Of a stretch of 64,000 nt of DNA, positions 1 to 9,710 are shown piece after piece; position 1 is the first letter of the stretch; every line of letters begins with the position of its first letter. Source of the DNA: Ectothiorhodospiraceae bacterium (lineage in GTDB: Bacteria > Pseudomonadota > Gammaproteobacteria > HK1); contig JACKNM010000022.1 of assembly GCA_024234875.1 (NCBI GenBank), positions 12,143 through 76,142 on the forward strand, written 5' to 3'. A program made the position numbers and the translations under genes. The notes under the pieces are model-generated. The model was not told the DNA's origin. It saw nothing but the letters and a program-made list of their open reading frames with translations, and did not search any database.

Positions 1-882
1 ACCTTCCGGCATCGACTCGACCTCCACCGTGTCGCCGAGCTCGATCTCGGGCAGGCCGGGCACCAGAGCGTCGAGCCGCCGGGCATGGCTCGCGGCCTCC
101 GCCGCCAGCGCCTCGGCCAGCGCGCCGGCGGCGTCGCGGGTGGTGCAGAGCGCCGTCGAGATGCGTCGCGACGGCCCTTCCCCCGCGCTGCCGGCGAGGT
201 CTCGGGCCTTCTTCACGATCCAGGTCTCGGCGTCGACACCGTCGCTGCTCGCCGCGGACTCGGGGATCACCTCGAATGCGGTCTGCGCGGGCGGCACCTC
301 GCGTGCGCAGGCGTCGATCAGGTTGATGCCGTGGACGAGACGGACCGCAGACGCCGCCGGGCGTGGCGCGCTGAAGACGAGCTCACCGTCGCGGGTGGCG
401 AGGAGATCCACGCCGGCGAGACGGGCGAGGCGCTTCGCGTGCTCGAAGCCGTCGAGCGCGCCGTCGGCGTGGTAGCGCGCCAGCCGCTCGCCGGCGTCGG
501 CCCGGGCGACGGCGACACCGGCCGCGTCGGCCAGCGCGCGCACCACGTCCGCCGCGGACTGGGCGAGGAAGGTCTCGCTCGGCCGCAGCCGGGCGAGCAT
601 CCATTGCGCGCCGAGCGCCTGTAGACGGTGCTCGGTCAAGGTGTCACGGGTCTCGGTCACCGTGCCGGTGAACACCGTCTCCCCGTCGCCGTCGTAGCCG
701 AGCGTCAGCGACACCGCCGCCTCCGGCGTCGCGACCACGGTGGTGCGCCGGTCGAGCGCGACGTCGAGCGCGTCGATGCCACCGTTCGCCTCTCGGCGCA
801 GCCGCAACGCCACCAACGGCCCGGTGTCGATGGTGGTGCCGTCGATGTCGAGCGCGTAGTAAGGGCGGATCCCCATGGTCAT
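1..882 (-). CDS. eCIS baseplate hub, gpD/VgrG-like (3' end outside window)
   Basis: An open frame of 294 codons runs from ATG at 882 off the left edge. The N-terminal part has the layout of phage late-control gpD / gp27-like hub proteins: an opening beta-rich strand set (MGIRPYYALDIDG), a 'VFTGTVTETRDT' stretch, then 'ETFLAQSAADVVRALADAAGV', which fits the conserved segment that precedes the second hub domain. In contractile injection systems this protein sits at the centre of the baseplate and carries the spike. It is the last visible gene of the minus-strand eCIS operon, and its ATG overlaps the stop of the upstream gene (ATGA). Assignment rests on fold-level similarity and context; the spike half is not visible. 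Confidence 0.68.
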   Translation of the reverse strand, partial: MTMGIRPYYALDIDGTTIDTGPLVALRLRREANGGIDALDVALDRRTTVVATPEAAVSLTLGYDGDGETVFTGTVTETRDTLTEHRLQALGAQWMLARLRPSETFLAQSAADVVRALADAAGVAVARADAGERLARYHADGALDGFEHAKRLARLAGVDLLATRDGELVFSAPRPAASAVRLVHGINLIDACAREVPPAQTAFEVIPESAASSDGVDAETWIVKKARDLAGSAGEGPSRRISTALCTTRDAAGALAEALAAEAASHARRLDALVPGLPEIELGDTVEVESMPEG

Positions 883-3806
883 GGGTCGTTCCCCGCGCGC
901 GGCGTGGTCTCGACGTTGTCCGAGGTGTAGTAGTTCATCGCCTTCAACCGCCCTTCCTCGCGGTACTTGAACGGCAGCGTCAGATCGGTGTTCTGGATGG
1001 TGGTGATGTCGTCGCCGGGCGCCGCCGCTCCGGTCTGCCCGAATCCGATGACGTGCATGTGCAGGTGGTTGTAGGCGCTCACGCCGGTGTCGCCGGACTC
1101 CATGACGCGCTGACCGCGGCGCACGAAGATCCCGCTCAGATTGGCGCCGGCCGCGAGGCCCGGGTAGACGGCGGGAATGAACGAGTTGCGCGCATGGCCG
1201 TACTCGGCGCAGGTGTACAGCAACGGCGTGAACGGGCCACCGGCGTTGAACGGTGGCATGAACGTCACCCCGAGCGGGAAGTTGGGCGTGGTCGAGGCCG
1301 GCGGACTCGGTGCGTCCGGCGCGTAGACGCGATCGGTCGGCACCGGTGTGCCGGTGTCGGTGAACGTCGTCCCCGTGGGATGCACGCGTCCGGCGCAGGC
1401 GCGGTCCTGGCGTGGGTCGAGGAACGCGAAGAGGGTGCCGGCGCGAAAGCCGGCGCTCTTCCAGAACGGCACGTTGCTGCCGTCGAACCACGGCGCGAAG
1501 GCCGCGTTGTAGGGCGGGAAGACGGTGATGTCGTTCGCCGCCTTGGCGGCCGGATTGATCTCGGAGCCGTCGTCCGCGTAGTTCACCCCCGGCCCCGGCG
1601 CGAACCCCGGGAATACCAGATCCGGGAAGGCGTCCCACGGCGCCGGAATCGTCGGCGCGCCACCCGCGGTCGCGGGCTCGAAGGCGGTGACGTGCAGCAC
1701 CTGCACGAAGTTCCAGCCCTGGTTGGCGACGTTGTCGCCGATGGTGTCTCGGGACTGCACGATCACGCCGTCGCGCGAGCAGTTCACGCTGTTGCCCTGG
1801 TCGTGCGAGAAATCGTAGGCGTAGATCTGGGCCGCGTTGCTCTGCGGGAAGTGGCTCCAGATCCCCATGTTGTTCTGCACGCACTGGTGATCGACGTCGT
1901 CGGGCCACGGCAGTGCGTAGGTGGCGTCACCGTCGTCGGGGTAGCCGACGAAGGTGCGCTCGGTCGCGGTGCGGTCGTAGGCGTAGGTGCCGTCGTCGGT
2001 GTTGTTGTTGGTGAACAGGTACAGATAGAGGATGTGGTCGATCAGGTACCAGAACAGCGACAGCGGCAGTCGGAACACCGACAGGAATCCCTGCCAGCCG
2101 CCCTCGCGGAAGGTCACCCGCCCGAGGAAGCGTTCCTTGAACGCGAGCTTGCCCATCGCCCAGCCATCGGTCGGCCACTCGCCGGCGGCCCAGCGCGCGA
2201 GCGGCAACGACAGGTAGGAGAACGAGAGGGTGATCGCCATCCCGCCGAACGCCTTGCCGAACATGTCGCCGGTCGGTCCGCCACCGATGAATCCGTAGTT
2301 CGCCCGATCCGTCGCCGACAGGATCCCCGGCAGGATCAGCGAGCCGAGCTCGCCGACGCCGTAGCACAGCCCCTGGAACTGGTTGCAGTTGCGCCGATCC
2401 ATCGCGCGCGCGATGCGCTCCCGCGCGGCATCCGGGTCGTCGGCGTGCTCCGCCTCGTGCAGCGCCGACTGGTGCCAGCTCGCCGCCGCTTCCGGGTCGT
2501 TGTTGATCAGGGTGAGCAGGGACAGCAAGAACTCGCGCCCGAGCCACAGCCATCGGCGATACAGATACATCTCGCCGATGTCGCCGAACATGTTGGTCCA
2601 GGTGTACAACCCGTCGTCGCCGAACAGCTCGCGGCCGTCGTTGCCCTCGAACCCGGCCAACGCGGTGAGCCAGGTCTTGATCAGCACGTAGACCCAGGTC
2701 GGGGCGTCCTCCTTGAACGCGGTCGGCAGGACGATGTCGAGGATCGCGTCGGAGACCAGTGCGTTGACGAGGTTCGACGCGTAGTCACCCTTCTCCAGCG
2801 ACGCGAGGTGGACGATGGCGTCGATCGCACCGACCGCCCAGGTGCTGTGGAACGCGACATGCTCCATCGCGTTGGCGCTGGCGTGCTTCCAGGTGAAGCC
2901 CTCGAGCGCCGGCAGGGCACGAAGCGCCGCCTCTCGATCACCCTCCGGCGGCTGCCAGGTGACACGCTCGCCGATCACCCAGGTGGCGTAGAAGGCGACC
3001 TTCTCGCGCTCGCCGCCGGCACCATTGGCGGCCGCGGCGCCGACGCTGACACCGCCGCTCACCGTCGCTGCGGTCTCGGCCATGCACGATGCGACCTTGG
3101 CGAGCGGGGTCACCACCTCGTCGCCGAAGCGCACGATCTCGCGCAACGGCTCGAGCACGCGGTCGATGTCGAGCGCAGCCCAGACTTTCGGCAGCACCAC
3201 CCGCAGCAGGCGCCGGTCGAGACCGGGCAGGGTCAGCTCGTCGAGCAGCAGGACGCGCAGGCTCGCGATCGAGCGTCCGAGCTCGAACAGCGCGAGCGCC
3301 TCCTCGCCGTCCTCGCCGTCGCCGAGCGGTGCCTCGAGCGCGGTGACGATGTCCTCGAGCAGGTCGACCACCAGGTCGCGCACCACGTTCTGATCGAGAC
3401 CGAGGTCCTGCTCGACCAGATCGAGCGCATCCTCGAGGAAGGACTGCACGCCCTCGAGCGTCAGCCCGTCGACCAGTGCGCGCAGCAGGCCGAGGAGCGC
3501 GGCGATGCTCTCACCGGGGTCGTCGCCGACGCCGTTCACCGCGCTCATGAGGGTGTCCAGGTGGCCGCCGAACAGTGCGCGCGCCTTGCCCTCGGAGAGC
3601 CGCACGCGCTCCTCGCGCTCGAGCAAGGCGCGCTGCAGCGCCGGCACCACCACCCCGCCCACGATCTCGCCGACCCGCGCGAGCCGCGCCGGATCGGTGC
3701 CCAGTCGGGCGCCGAGGTCCACCAGGATCTCGACCACGTCCGCCCCGTCGTACTCGACGTCGAGCCGGAACCGCTGCGGGGCGAGGATCGGAGTCGCGAG
3801 GCTCAT
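879..3806 (-). CDS. Large eCIS protein with C-terminal M23 (LytM)-like peptidase domain
   Basis: A 975-residue protein. The first ~250 residues are helical and acidic. The middle (roughly 330-620) is rich in aromatic and hydrophobic residues, with segments that could be membrane-active. The last ~340 residues look like a secreted M23 metallopeptidase: a His in 'WSHFPQ' followed by 'YAYDFSHDQG' and 'SRDGVIV' matches the first-His/Asp block and DG strand, and 'GDTGVSAYNHLHMHV' matches the GxTG...HLHxxV block with the second metal-binding HxH. The two blocks are separated by a large insertion, and several cysteines occur there. It is translationally coupled on both sides (ATGA overlaps). It could be an injected cargo, a spike-associated peptidoglycan hydrolase, or a tail-internal protein. 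The peptidase call is from motifs; the role is inference. Confidence 0.6.
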   Translation of the reverse strand: MSLATPILAPQRFRLDVEYDGADVVEILVDLGARLGTDPARLARVGEIVGGVVVPALQRALLEREERVRLSEGKARALFGGHLDTLMSAVNGVGDDPGESIAALLGLLRALVDGLTLEGVQSFLEDALDLVEQDLGLDQNVVRDLVVDLLEDIVTALEAPLGDGEDGEEALALFELGRSIASLRVLLLDELTLPGLDRRLLRVVLPKVWAALDIDRVLEPLREIVRFGDEVVTPLAKVASCMAETAATVSGGVSVGAAAANGAGGEREKVAFYATWVIGERVTWQPPEGDREAALRALPALEGFTWKHASANAMEHVAFHSTWAVGAIDAIVHLASLEKGDYASNLVNALVSDAILDIVLPTAFKEDAPTWVYVLIKTWLTALAGFEGNDGRELFGDDGLYTWTNMFGDIGEMYLYRRWLWLGREFLLSLLTLINNDPEAAASWHQSALHEAEHADDPDAARERIARAMDRRNCNQFQGLCYGVGELGSLILPGILSATDRANYGFIGGGPTGDMFGKAFGGMAITLSFSYLSLPLARWAAGEWPTDGWAMGKLAFKERFLGRVTFREGGWQGFLSVFRLPLSLFWYLIDHILYLYLFTNNNTDDGTYAYDRTATERTFVGYPDDGDATYALPWPDDVDHQCVQNNMGIWSHFPQSNAAQIYAYDFSHDQGNSVNCSRDGVIVQSRDTIGDNVANQGWNFVQVLHVTAFEPATAGGAPTIPAPWDAFPDLVFPGFAPGPGVNYADDGSEINPAAKAANDITVFPPYNAAFAPWFDGSNVPFWKSAGFRAGTLFAFLDPRQDRACAGRVHPTGTTFTDTGTPVPTDRVYAPDAPSPPASTTPNFPLGVTFMPPFNAGGPFTPLLYTCAEYGHARNSFIPAVYPGLAAGANLSGIFVRRGQRVMESGDTGVSAYNHLHMHVIGFGQTGAAAPGDDITTIQNTDLTLPFKYREEGRLKAMNYYTSDNVETTPRAGNDP

Positions 3807-6800
3807 AGCGCGACCGCTCCCAGCATCTGGTTGAAGGCCTGGTTGGTGCGCGCGACCTCGGCCTTCAGCTCCTCGTCCAACTCGCCGAGGCGGGCCGCGA
3901 GATCCTCGAGCGGCTGGCTGAGGTCGAAGACCGAGACCAGCGGCCGGACCGTCTCGTCGTACGTCGGCTGGATGGCATCCACGACGATCGCCCCGGGGTC
4001 GAGACTGGCCAGGTCGTCGACCAGGTCCTGGTAGGCGGAATCCAGCTCGGCGAGGGCGCCGGCCGGGAGCACCGAGCTCGGGTCCAGAGCGTCGATGGCG
4101 GCGTCGAACGCGGGGGCGAGAGCTTCGGCGAGCGCGGCCGGCCCGACCGCCTCGAGCTTCTCGCGCACCGCGTCGAACACCTCGTCGAGCTCGTCGGTGA
4201 GGAAGCCGAGATCGATCGACTCCACCCGCGCGACCAGCGCGCGCAGAGTGTCGCGCAACGTGGTCAGCCCGCCCGGGCCGGTGAGCAGGTCCGCCACCCC
4301 GGTCTCGATCGCGACCATGAAGTCGTCGATGCGCTCGAGCGGGGCACGCAGCGCGTCGAACGGCGCGCCGAGCGAGCGGACGAGACCGCCGATCGGCTGC
4401 ACCAGCTCGGCCTCGAGCGCGTCACGCAACGCATCGGCGATTCCCGCCCCGTCGGCCGGTAGCCGCATGCGGTCGAGCGCCGAGCCCGCGCGCAGGAATC
4501 GCTCGTCCCAGTGCGTCAGGTGCGATTCCAGCGCCCCCTGGGCTGCGAGCAGGCGACCGCGCAGGCCGGCGACCGCGCCGAGCACCCGCGAGGTGGGTGG
4601 CGCCAGCGGGTCCAGCCGGTCGATCTGCGCGAGCAGCCGGTCACGGTCGACGCCCGCGGGCAGGGCCGCCACCGCGGCGCGCGGCACCGCGCGCCAGGCC
4701 GCGACCAGTCGGGCGCGAAGCGCATCGGCATCGAGCGTCTCCAAACCGGTCATCAACGGGTCGAGGGCGGTGGCGAGATCTGCGCGCAGCCGACTCGCCT
4801 GCAACGCATCCACCGCGAGGCGGAGGCGGTCGAAGGTCGGCGCGAGGGTGCCGAGGGTCGCCAGCCCCCCGACGGCGGTGAACAGCGGTGCGAGCCAGGT
4901 CCGGATCTGCTCCGCCGGGTCGTCGAGGCCCTGCAGCAGGCCGCGCACCTTGTCGAGGAGTCCGCGGGCGGCCGCGAGCAGTGCCTGCGCTTCCTCGATG
5001 CGCGCGATGACCGCGCCGAGGGCGCCGTCGATCACCTCGTCCGGGACCAGCTCCATCAGCCGGTCGAGGACGCCGGAGAGCGCATCGTCGAGCGGCTGCA
5101 TGAGGTTCGAGGGCCGCAGCGTGTCGAGCCGTCCGAGCAGGCTCTCGTGCACCTCGGCGAGCGGGGCGAGCAGCGCGGCGGGATCGATCGCGTCGCGTAC
5201 CCGATCGGTCGCACCGGCCAACGCCTGCTCGACCGGCTCGAACAGCGCCGATGGTGTGAACGCGTCGAGCCGCGACACGAGATCCTGGTAGGGCTGGGTC
5301 AGCCGGTCGCCGACCAGGGTCTGCGGCGAGTAACGGTCGATCTCCGCCATCAACGCCTCGACCTGACGTGCAGCCTGCTCGAGCAGCGCGCGTGGGCCGG
5401 CGTCGATCAGCGCCGCCAGCTCGTCGATCAGCGGATCGGTGACCGGCGCGAGGTCGACCGGCAGCACCTGCAGCGAGAGCTCGAGCCCGTTGCGGGTGAG
5501 GTCGTCGAGGGCGGAGGTGTCGATCGAGCGCAGTGTCTCGGTGATCGACTCGATGCCGGCGATCACCTCGTCGGTGATGGGGGTGAAGGACAGCGCGCGC
5601 AGCCGCGCCACCACGTCGTCTAGGATTCCGCGCAGCTCCTCGGCCGCCTGCACCACCTCCGGTGCCTGGAGCGCACCGCCGATGCCGTCGACCACCTGCC
5701 CGAGCGCGTCCCGGGTGCCCTCGAGGTCGAGGCCGGCGACCGCGCCGACGATCGCGTCGACGGCTTCTTGCACCGCGTCGCGCGCGGGGCCGAACAGACG
5801 CTCGACGGTCGCGGCGAGCTCCGCCACCAGGTCGTCCAGGGCGCGCTCGAGCGCCTGACGTAGCGGCTCGGGATCGACCTCGGCCAGTGCCGAGTCGACA
5901 CCGTCGAACAATCCCGCGACCTCTCCGGCGAGGCCGGCCAGCGCGCCGTCGAGGCCGTCGATGGCGGTGCGGATGGCGGAGTCGAGCTCGGCGAGTGGGG
6001 TCAGCAAGGTCTCGATCTCGAGCCCCTCGAGCCCGCGGACGACCACGTCCAATGCTCCGCCGATGCGCTCGGCCAGCGCCTCGATGCCGGCCGCCTCGGC
6101 CAGGGCGTCGATGGCCTCGTGCAGCCGTGCCACCTGGCCGAGGGCGGCCGCTGGCTCGAGTCGCGTGACCGCCTCGCGCAGTCGGCGCTCCAGGTCCAGG
6201 CCGAGGCGGTCGAGCCGGGCCTCGAGCCCGTCCAGTGGGGTACCCAGGACGTCGGCCTCGATGGCGCCGAGGCGGGGCACCAGCCCGTCGAGCGCCGCCA
6301 CGAGATCGTCGACGGCACTGCCGACCGGCGCGAGGTCGCCGCCGTCGACCGCCGGCGCGATGCGCTCCATGGCATCCGCCGCCGCCACCAGGTCGGCGCG
6401 TAGCGCCGCCGGGTCGAGGGTCACGGCCATGGCGCCGAGGTCGATCTCGATCCGGGCGAGCGGCCCGCGCGTGCGTTGCTCCAGATAGTCGGCGACCGCG
6501 CCGTAGGCACTGTCGACGTGATTGGTGAGCGCGGCGGCGTCGGCCCCGATGAGATCGAGGGCGGTCTCGATGGGATGGACGATGTCGTCGAGGACCGGCA
6601 GGTAACGCACGGGGACGCGGTGACGTCGCAGCCCGTACAGCATCCCGCGCAGGGCCCTGACCGCCGGCTCGCCGTTGAACGGCTCGGGGAACTGGTCGAG
6701 CGCGGCGCGGGCGCGCTGGAGGGATTCGTGCCGCGCCGCGCGCTCGGCCGCCGCGGGGTCGGTCCCCGCGCCGGCACCGCCACCGGCATCTGCGCCCGCC

Positions 6801-7321
6801 CCGCCGCCGGCATCGCCGCCGCCGTCGCCCGCGCCACCCGGACCGCCGCCTCCGCCGTCGCCGGCGTCACCGCCCCCGGTACCGCTCCCGCCAGCGCCAC
6901 TCGCACCGCCAGCGGAGGCGGCCGCGCCCGGCCCCAGTCGCGGTAGCTCGACCGACAGCAGCTGCTCGAGGGTGGCGATGCAGTCGACGATCTTCTCGAT
7001 CAGCCCGGGAAGGTCGCCACCGACCGAGGTCTGGAGTTGCTCGACCAGCGCCAGCGCATCCCCGAGCACGCCGGAGACGTCCGCCGGCAAGGCGTCGCCG
7101 ACCCGCCCGACGGCGTCGAGCACGCCGTCCGCGCCGCCGGGCACCGGCAGGTCGATGCTGGCCAGCGCGCTCGCCAGGTCGCCGAGGTCGCTCGGGGGAT
7201 CCTGTGCCAGCGACACCAGGAGCTCCCCCGCCTCCACCAGACGCCCGATGTCGCCGCCGAGCCGGACGTCGAGGTCGGCGTCGATCACCGAGGTGCGGAT
7301 GCTGGCGACCAGACCTGGCAT
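3803..7321 (-). CDS. Long alpha-helical eCIS protein, tape-measure candidate
   Basis: A 1172-residue protein, almost entirely Leu/Ala/Asp/Glu/Arg helical, built of many loosely repeated amphipathic units of the type 'LDxLxxRLxxIE'. Residues ~131-188 form a Gly/Ala-rich linker separating an N-terminal helical domain of ~130 residues from the rod-like remainder. No membrane segment or enzyme motif is evident. Length and helix content fit a tape-measure protein that sets tail length, and every eCIS needs one, but the 975-residue neighbour is a competing candidate. It overlaps its downstream neighbour by ATGA and starts 3 bases after the upstream stop. No homologue is recognised from sequence alone. 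Confidence 0.5.
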   Translation of the reverse strand: MPGLVASIRTSVIDADLDVRLGGDIGRLVEAGELLVSLAQDPPSDLGDLASALASIDLPVPGGADGVLDAVGRVGDALPADVSGVLGDALALVEQLQTSVGGDLPGLIEKIVDCIATLEQLLSVELPRLGPGAAASAGGASGAGGSGTGGGDAGDGGGGGPGGAGDGGGDAGGGAGADAGGGAGAGTDPAAAERAARHESLQRARAALDQFPEPFNGEPAVRALRGMLYGLRRHRVPVRYLPVLDDIVHPIETALDLIGADAAALTNHVDSAYGAVADYLEQRTRGPLARIEIDLGAMAVTLDPAALRADLVAAADAMERIAPAVDGGDLAPVGSAVDDLVAALDGLVPRLGAIEADVLGTPLDGLEARLDRLGLDLERRLREAVTRLEPAAALGQVARLHEAIDALAEAAGIEALAERIGGALDVVVRGLEGLEIETLLTPLAELDSAIRTAIDGLDGALAGLAGEVAGLFDGVDSALAEVDPEPLRQALERALDDLVAELAATVERLFGPARDAVQEAVDAIVGAVAGLDLEGTRDALGQVVDGIGGALQAPEVVQAAEELRGILDDVVARLRALSFTPITDEVIAGIESITETLRSIDTSALDDLTRNGLELSLQVLPVDLAPVTDPLIDELAALIDAGPRALLEQAARQVEALMAEIDRYSPQTLVGDRLTQPYQDLVSRLDAFTPSALFEPVEQALAGATDRVRDAIDPAALLAPLAEVHESLLGRLDTLRPSNLMQPLDDALSGVLDRLMELVPDEVIDGALGAVIARIEEAQALLAAARGLLDKVRGLLQGLDDPAEQIRTWLAPLFTAVGGLATLGTLAPTFDRLRLAVDALQASRLRADLATALDPLMTGLETLDADALRARLVAAWRAVPRAAVAALPAGVDRDRLLAQIDRLDPLAPPTSRVLGAVAGLRGRLLAAQGALESHLTHWDERFLRAGSALDRMRLPADGAGIADALRDALEAELVQPIGGLVRSLGAPFDALRAPLERIDDFMVAIETGVADLLTGPGGLTTLRDTLRALVARVESIDLGFLTDELDEVFDAVREKLEAVGPAALAEALAPAFDAAIDALDPSSVLPAGALAELDSAYQDLVDDLASLDPGAIVVDAIQPTYDETVRPLVSVFDLSQPLEDLAARLGELDEELKAEVARTNQAFNQMLGAVAL

Positions 7322-7324
7322 GGC

Positions 7325-7930
7325 TCAGCTCCCGTCCCCGAACAGGGCGTCCATCCGCGACCCCAGATCGCCGAGGTTGCCGAGCGCGTCGCCCACCTCG
7401 CCGAGGATGCCGCGAAGCGGCGGCGTCGGGTCGGAGAGGTCCGGCACCGAGAGCAGCTCCGGCAGCTCCATGAGATCGAAGAGGTCGCCCGCCTCGAGGT
7501 CCAGCGCCGCATCGAGGTCGTCGAGCCCGTCGAAGCCGAGGTCCGGCCCCGACGGTGGCTCCGGTGGGGGCACGTACTGCCGCAGCACCAGGCGGTAGGC
7601 GAACGGGTCGGTGCTCCCGGCGTGCTCGTCGACCGCGAGATCCACCACCATGACCTGGAAGATCTCGGTCGCGGTGACGATGTCGGCCACGAAGTCGGCC
7701 GGCTCGCCGGAGTCGTAGATGCCGCGGACGCTCTCCAGGAACGCGTCGCGGCGCTCGTCGCCGGCGAGCGTCCCCTCGACGACCAGGCAGGCGGCCTCCG
7801 CGCCGAGGTCCTGGGTCAGGCCGCCCTCGAGGCCCGGGATCGGCACGTCCACCAGCCGTCGGCGCTGCGTGACCCCGATGCGCTGGATGCCGGGAACCTC
7901 GAGCTCGCCGAGCATCGGCCGCACGTTCAT
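7325..7930 (-). CDS. DNA-circularisation-N/LysM-type tail adaptor protein
   Basis: A 201-residue protein starting at ATG 7930, overlapping the upstream stop (ATGA). The first ~130 residues ('LGELEVPGIQRI', 'RRLVDVPIPGLEGG', 'QDLGAEAACLVVEG', 'GDERRDAFLESVRGIYDSGEPADFVADI') follow the pattern of the phage 'DNA circularisation protein N-terminal' domain found in tail hub/adaptor proteins. The same fold is used by eCIS proteins lying next to the hub (Afp7-like position). The C-terminal ~60 residues are acidic and of low complexity. A role as baseplate/tube adaptor is inferred from position and domain type. There is no catalytic motif. Confidence 0.58.
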   Translation of the reverse strand: MNVRPMLGELEVPGIQRIGVTQRRRLVDVPIPGLEGGLTQDLGAEAACLVVEGTLAGDERRDAFLESVRGIYDSGEPADFVADIVTATEIFQVMVVDLAVDEHAGSTDPFAYRLVLRQYVPPPEPPSGPDLGFDGLDDLDAALDLEAGDLFDLMELPELLSVPDLSDPTPPLRGILGEVGDALGNLGDLGSRMDALFGDGS

Positions 7931-9227
7931 GGCAAATCCACCCCGCGGCGGCGCGCCTGCGCACGTAGCAGCTCGGTGACGCGCTCCTCGATGACGGATT
8001 CCTGCAGCCACTCGAGCGTCGCCCCCGTCGGCGGCACGCTCGATTGCAACGCCTCGGCGTGCCGTGGTCGGGACGAGATCGGTGCGGCGACGTCGGAGGC
8101 GGCGCTCGACAGGGTGGGAGCGACCGACCAGCCGGCGAGTCCGGCAGGCCGCGGCGGCGCCGGCGGTGCGGCGCCGCCGACGGCGCCCGGCGGCGCGGCG
8201 TGCGCCGCCGACGGGCGTCCGCGGCGGTGACGGAGGGCGCCGCCGCGAGGACGCCGAGGTCGACCGTGCGACCCGGCGCCGGCACGCCGGCGAGGTCGGC
8301 GGGGTCGGCCGGGGATCGCGTGGGCCGGACGGATACCGGGTCGGCCGGCGCCATGGCCTCCAATCGCCGTTCGACCCGGCGATCGAGCGCGCGCGCGGCG
8401 GCGGCAACGCCTGCGGGCGCGATCGGCGCAGTCCACGGGCCGACGTCGTCCGCGCCGGTGGGTCGGCCGACCGCAACACCGGGGCGGACGCTCGCCGGCT
8501 GCGCGCCCTCGGGGTCGCGCGCGGCCGGTCGTGCCCAGGTCGGGTGGTCGACTCGGCTCGGTTCCGAGGGCGGAGCGGATGGCGCGCCCGGCGGCATCGA
8601 GCCCGGCCGCGGTGCACGCGACGACGGGCGCGGTGCCGTGTCGCGCGCGGTCAGCGCGGAGCTCGATGACTGGCGCGACGTCGCCGGTCGGGCCGCTAGC
8701 GCGCCGGCGGCGGCGTCGTCGATCGAGGCTCGAGCCGCGCCCCGGTGGCGTTCGAGCAGGGCGCCGACACGTGCGCGATCGACCCATGCCGCGGCGACCG
8801 GCGGTGACAGGGCGCCGGCTGCGGAGCGAGGCACGGGCGGAGCTCCCGCTGGCGCCGCGGTCGCACCGCCGGCGTGCGGCACGGCGGCCGTTGGGGTCGT
8901 CGCGCCCGATTCCCGGCTCGCCGGCTGCCGGGCCGGTTCCGGCTCGCGATCGGGCGCGGTGCGCGCGGCGGCGGTCACCAGCTCACGGACCAGGGCGAGC
9001 TCGGCCCGGCGGCGGTCCGCGGCGCCACGGGCAGCCGCCTCGACGGTCGGTCCGTCACCCCGATCGGGGGCGAGGACGGACCCCGCGAGCGGTGCCCCGA
9101 TCTGGACCAGCGCCGACGCGAGACGCGCCGACTCGAGCGGCCAGGGCGACGCCGCCGCCCAGTCGAAGCCCTCGCCGTGGTCGCGTGCGAAGCGCACCCG
9201 CCAGCGCTGGTCGAAGCCGTTCAGCAT
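7927..9227 (-). CDS. Pro/Ala-rich eCIS protein, interrupted by an apparent frameshift
   Basis: The gene starts at ATG 9227, inside the end of the upstream gene (7-base overlap), and ends with a stop overlapping the next start (ATGA at 7927-7930). The N-terminal ~75 residues ('FDQRWRVRFARDHGEGFDW', then helical) and the C-terminal ~35 residues ('LEWLQESVIEERVTELLRAQ') look like folded ends joined by a long Ala/Pro/Arg-rich linker. The two ends lie in different frames. Reading switches near 8213-8215, where one extra base in a G/C run would restore a continuous 433-codon frame (1301 bases plus one). A sequencing or assembly indel is the simplest explanation; a true mutation or -1 ribosomal slip is possible. 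Function not recognised. Confidence 0.55.
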
Positions 9228-9706
9228 GCGGTTTGCTCGCCCCGGTTCTCCTGGCGGGTCATCTCCAGGTACAGCAGCACCTGACCCACGGTGAGCTCCG
9301 AGACCTGTTGCGGCGTCCAACCGAACTCGCGGGCGAGCACGAAGCAGGCCCGCGCGAGCGGCGCCTGGATCGCCTCCGCCAGCTCGTCCTCGCCGGTGTC
9401 GAGGCCGCTGATCCGGCGCGCCTCGCGCAGCAGGAACCGCGCGAGACCGCTCGGCAGCGAGGCCGCCTGCTCGTAGGTGAGCCGCGGCTCGACCAGGGCC
9501 TCGCGCACGATCAGCGCCGACATCAGCCCGTCGTCGTCCTTGGCCGCCTTGAGGATCCGCTGCACCGACGCGAGCGTCAGTGGCCGGAGCCTCACGGTGC
9601 CCGCATCCGGCGCGTCGCCCGCGCTGCCGAGCAGCTCGGGCGGGATCGCGAGATCGTGGGTGACGCTCGCGCCGGCGAGCAGCGACTCGGCCTTGAGCAC
9701 GCTCAT
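9221..9706 (-). CDS. Tail assembly chaperone-like eCIS protein
   Basis: A 161-residue protein without signal peptide or membrane segment. The central part ('TVRLRPLTLASVQRILKAAKDDDG' onward) and the end ('CFVLAREFGWTPQQVSELTVGQVLLYLEMT') resemble small helical phage tail-assembly/chaperone proteins, in which a C-terminal 'GWTxxxxxxLTxxQxxxYLE' helix pair is common. It follows the tube gene by 4 bases, the usual place for such a factor. The identification is a pattern judgement and could be wrong; operon membership is secure. Confidence 0.5.
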   Translation of the reverse strand: MSVLKAESLLAGASVTHDLAIPPELLGSAGDAPDAGTVRLRPLTLASVQRILKAAKDDDGLMSALIVREALVEPRLTYEQAASLPSGLARFLLREARRISGLDTGEDELAEAIQAPLARACFVLAREFGWTPQQVSELTVGQVLLYLEMTRQENRGEQTAC

Positions 9707-9710
9707 CGCA

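Noticed and set aside
1053..4034. 993-codon open frame on the plus strand opposite the eCIS genes
   Set aside because: His/Arg/Val/Glu-rich composition typical of the antisense of GC-rich genes; the minus strand carries recognisable domains with coupled starts.
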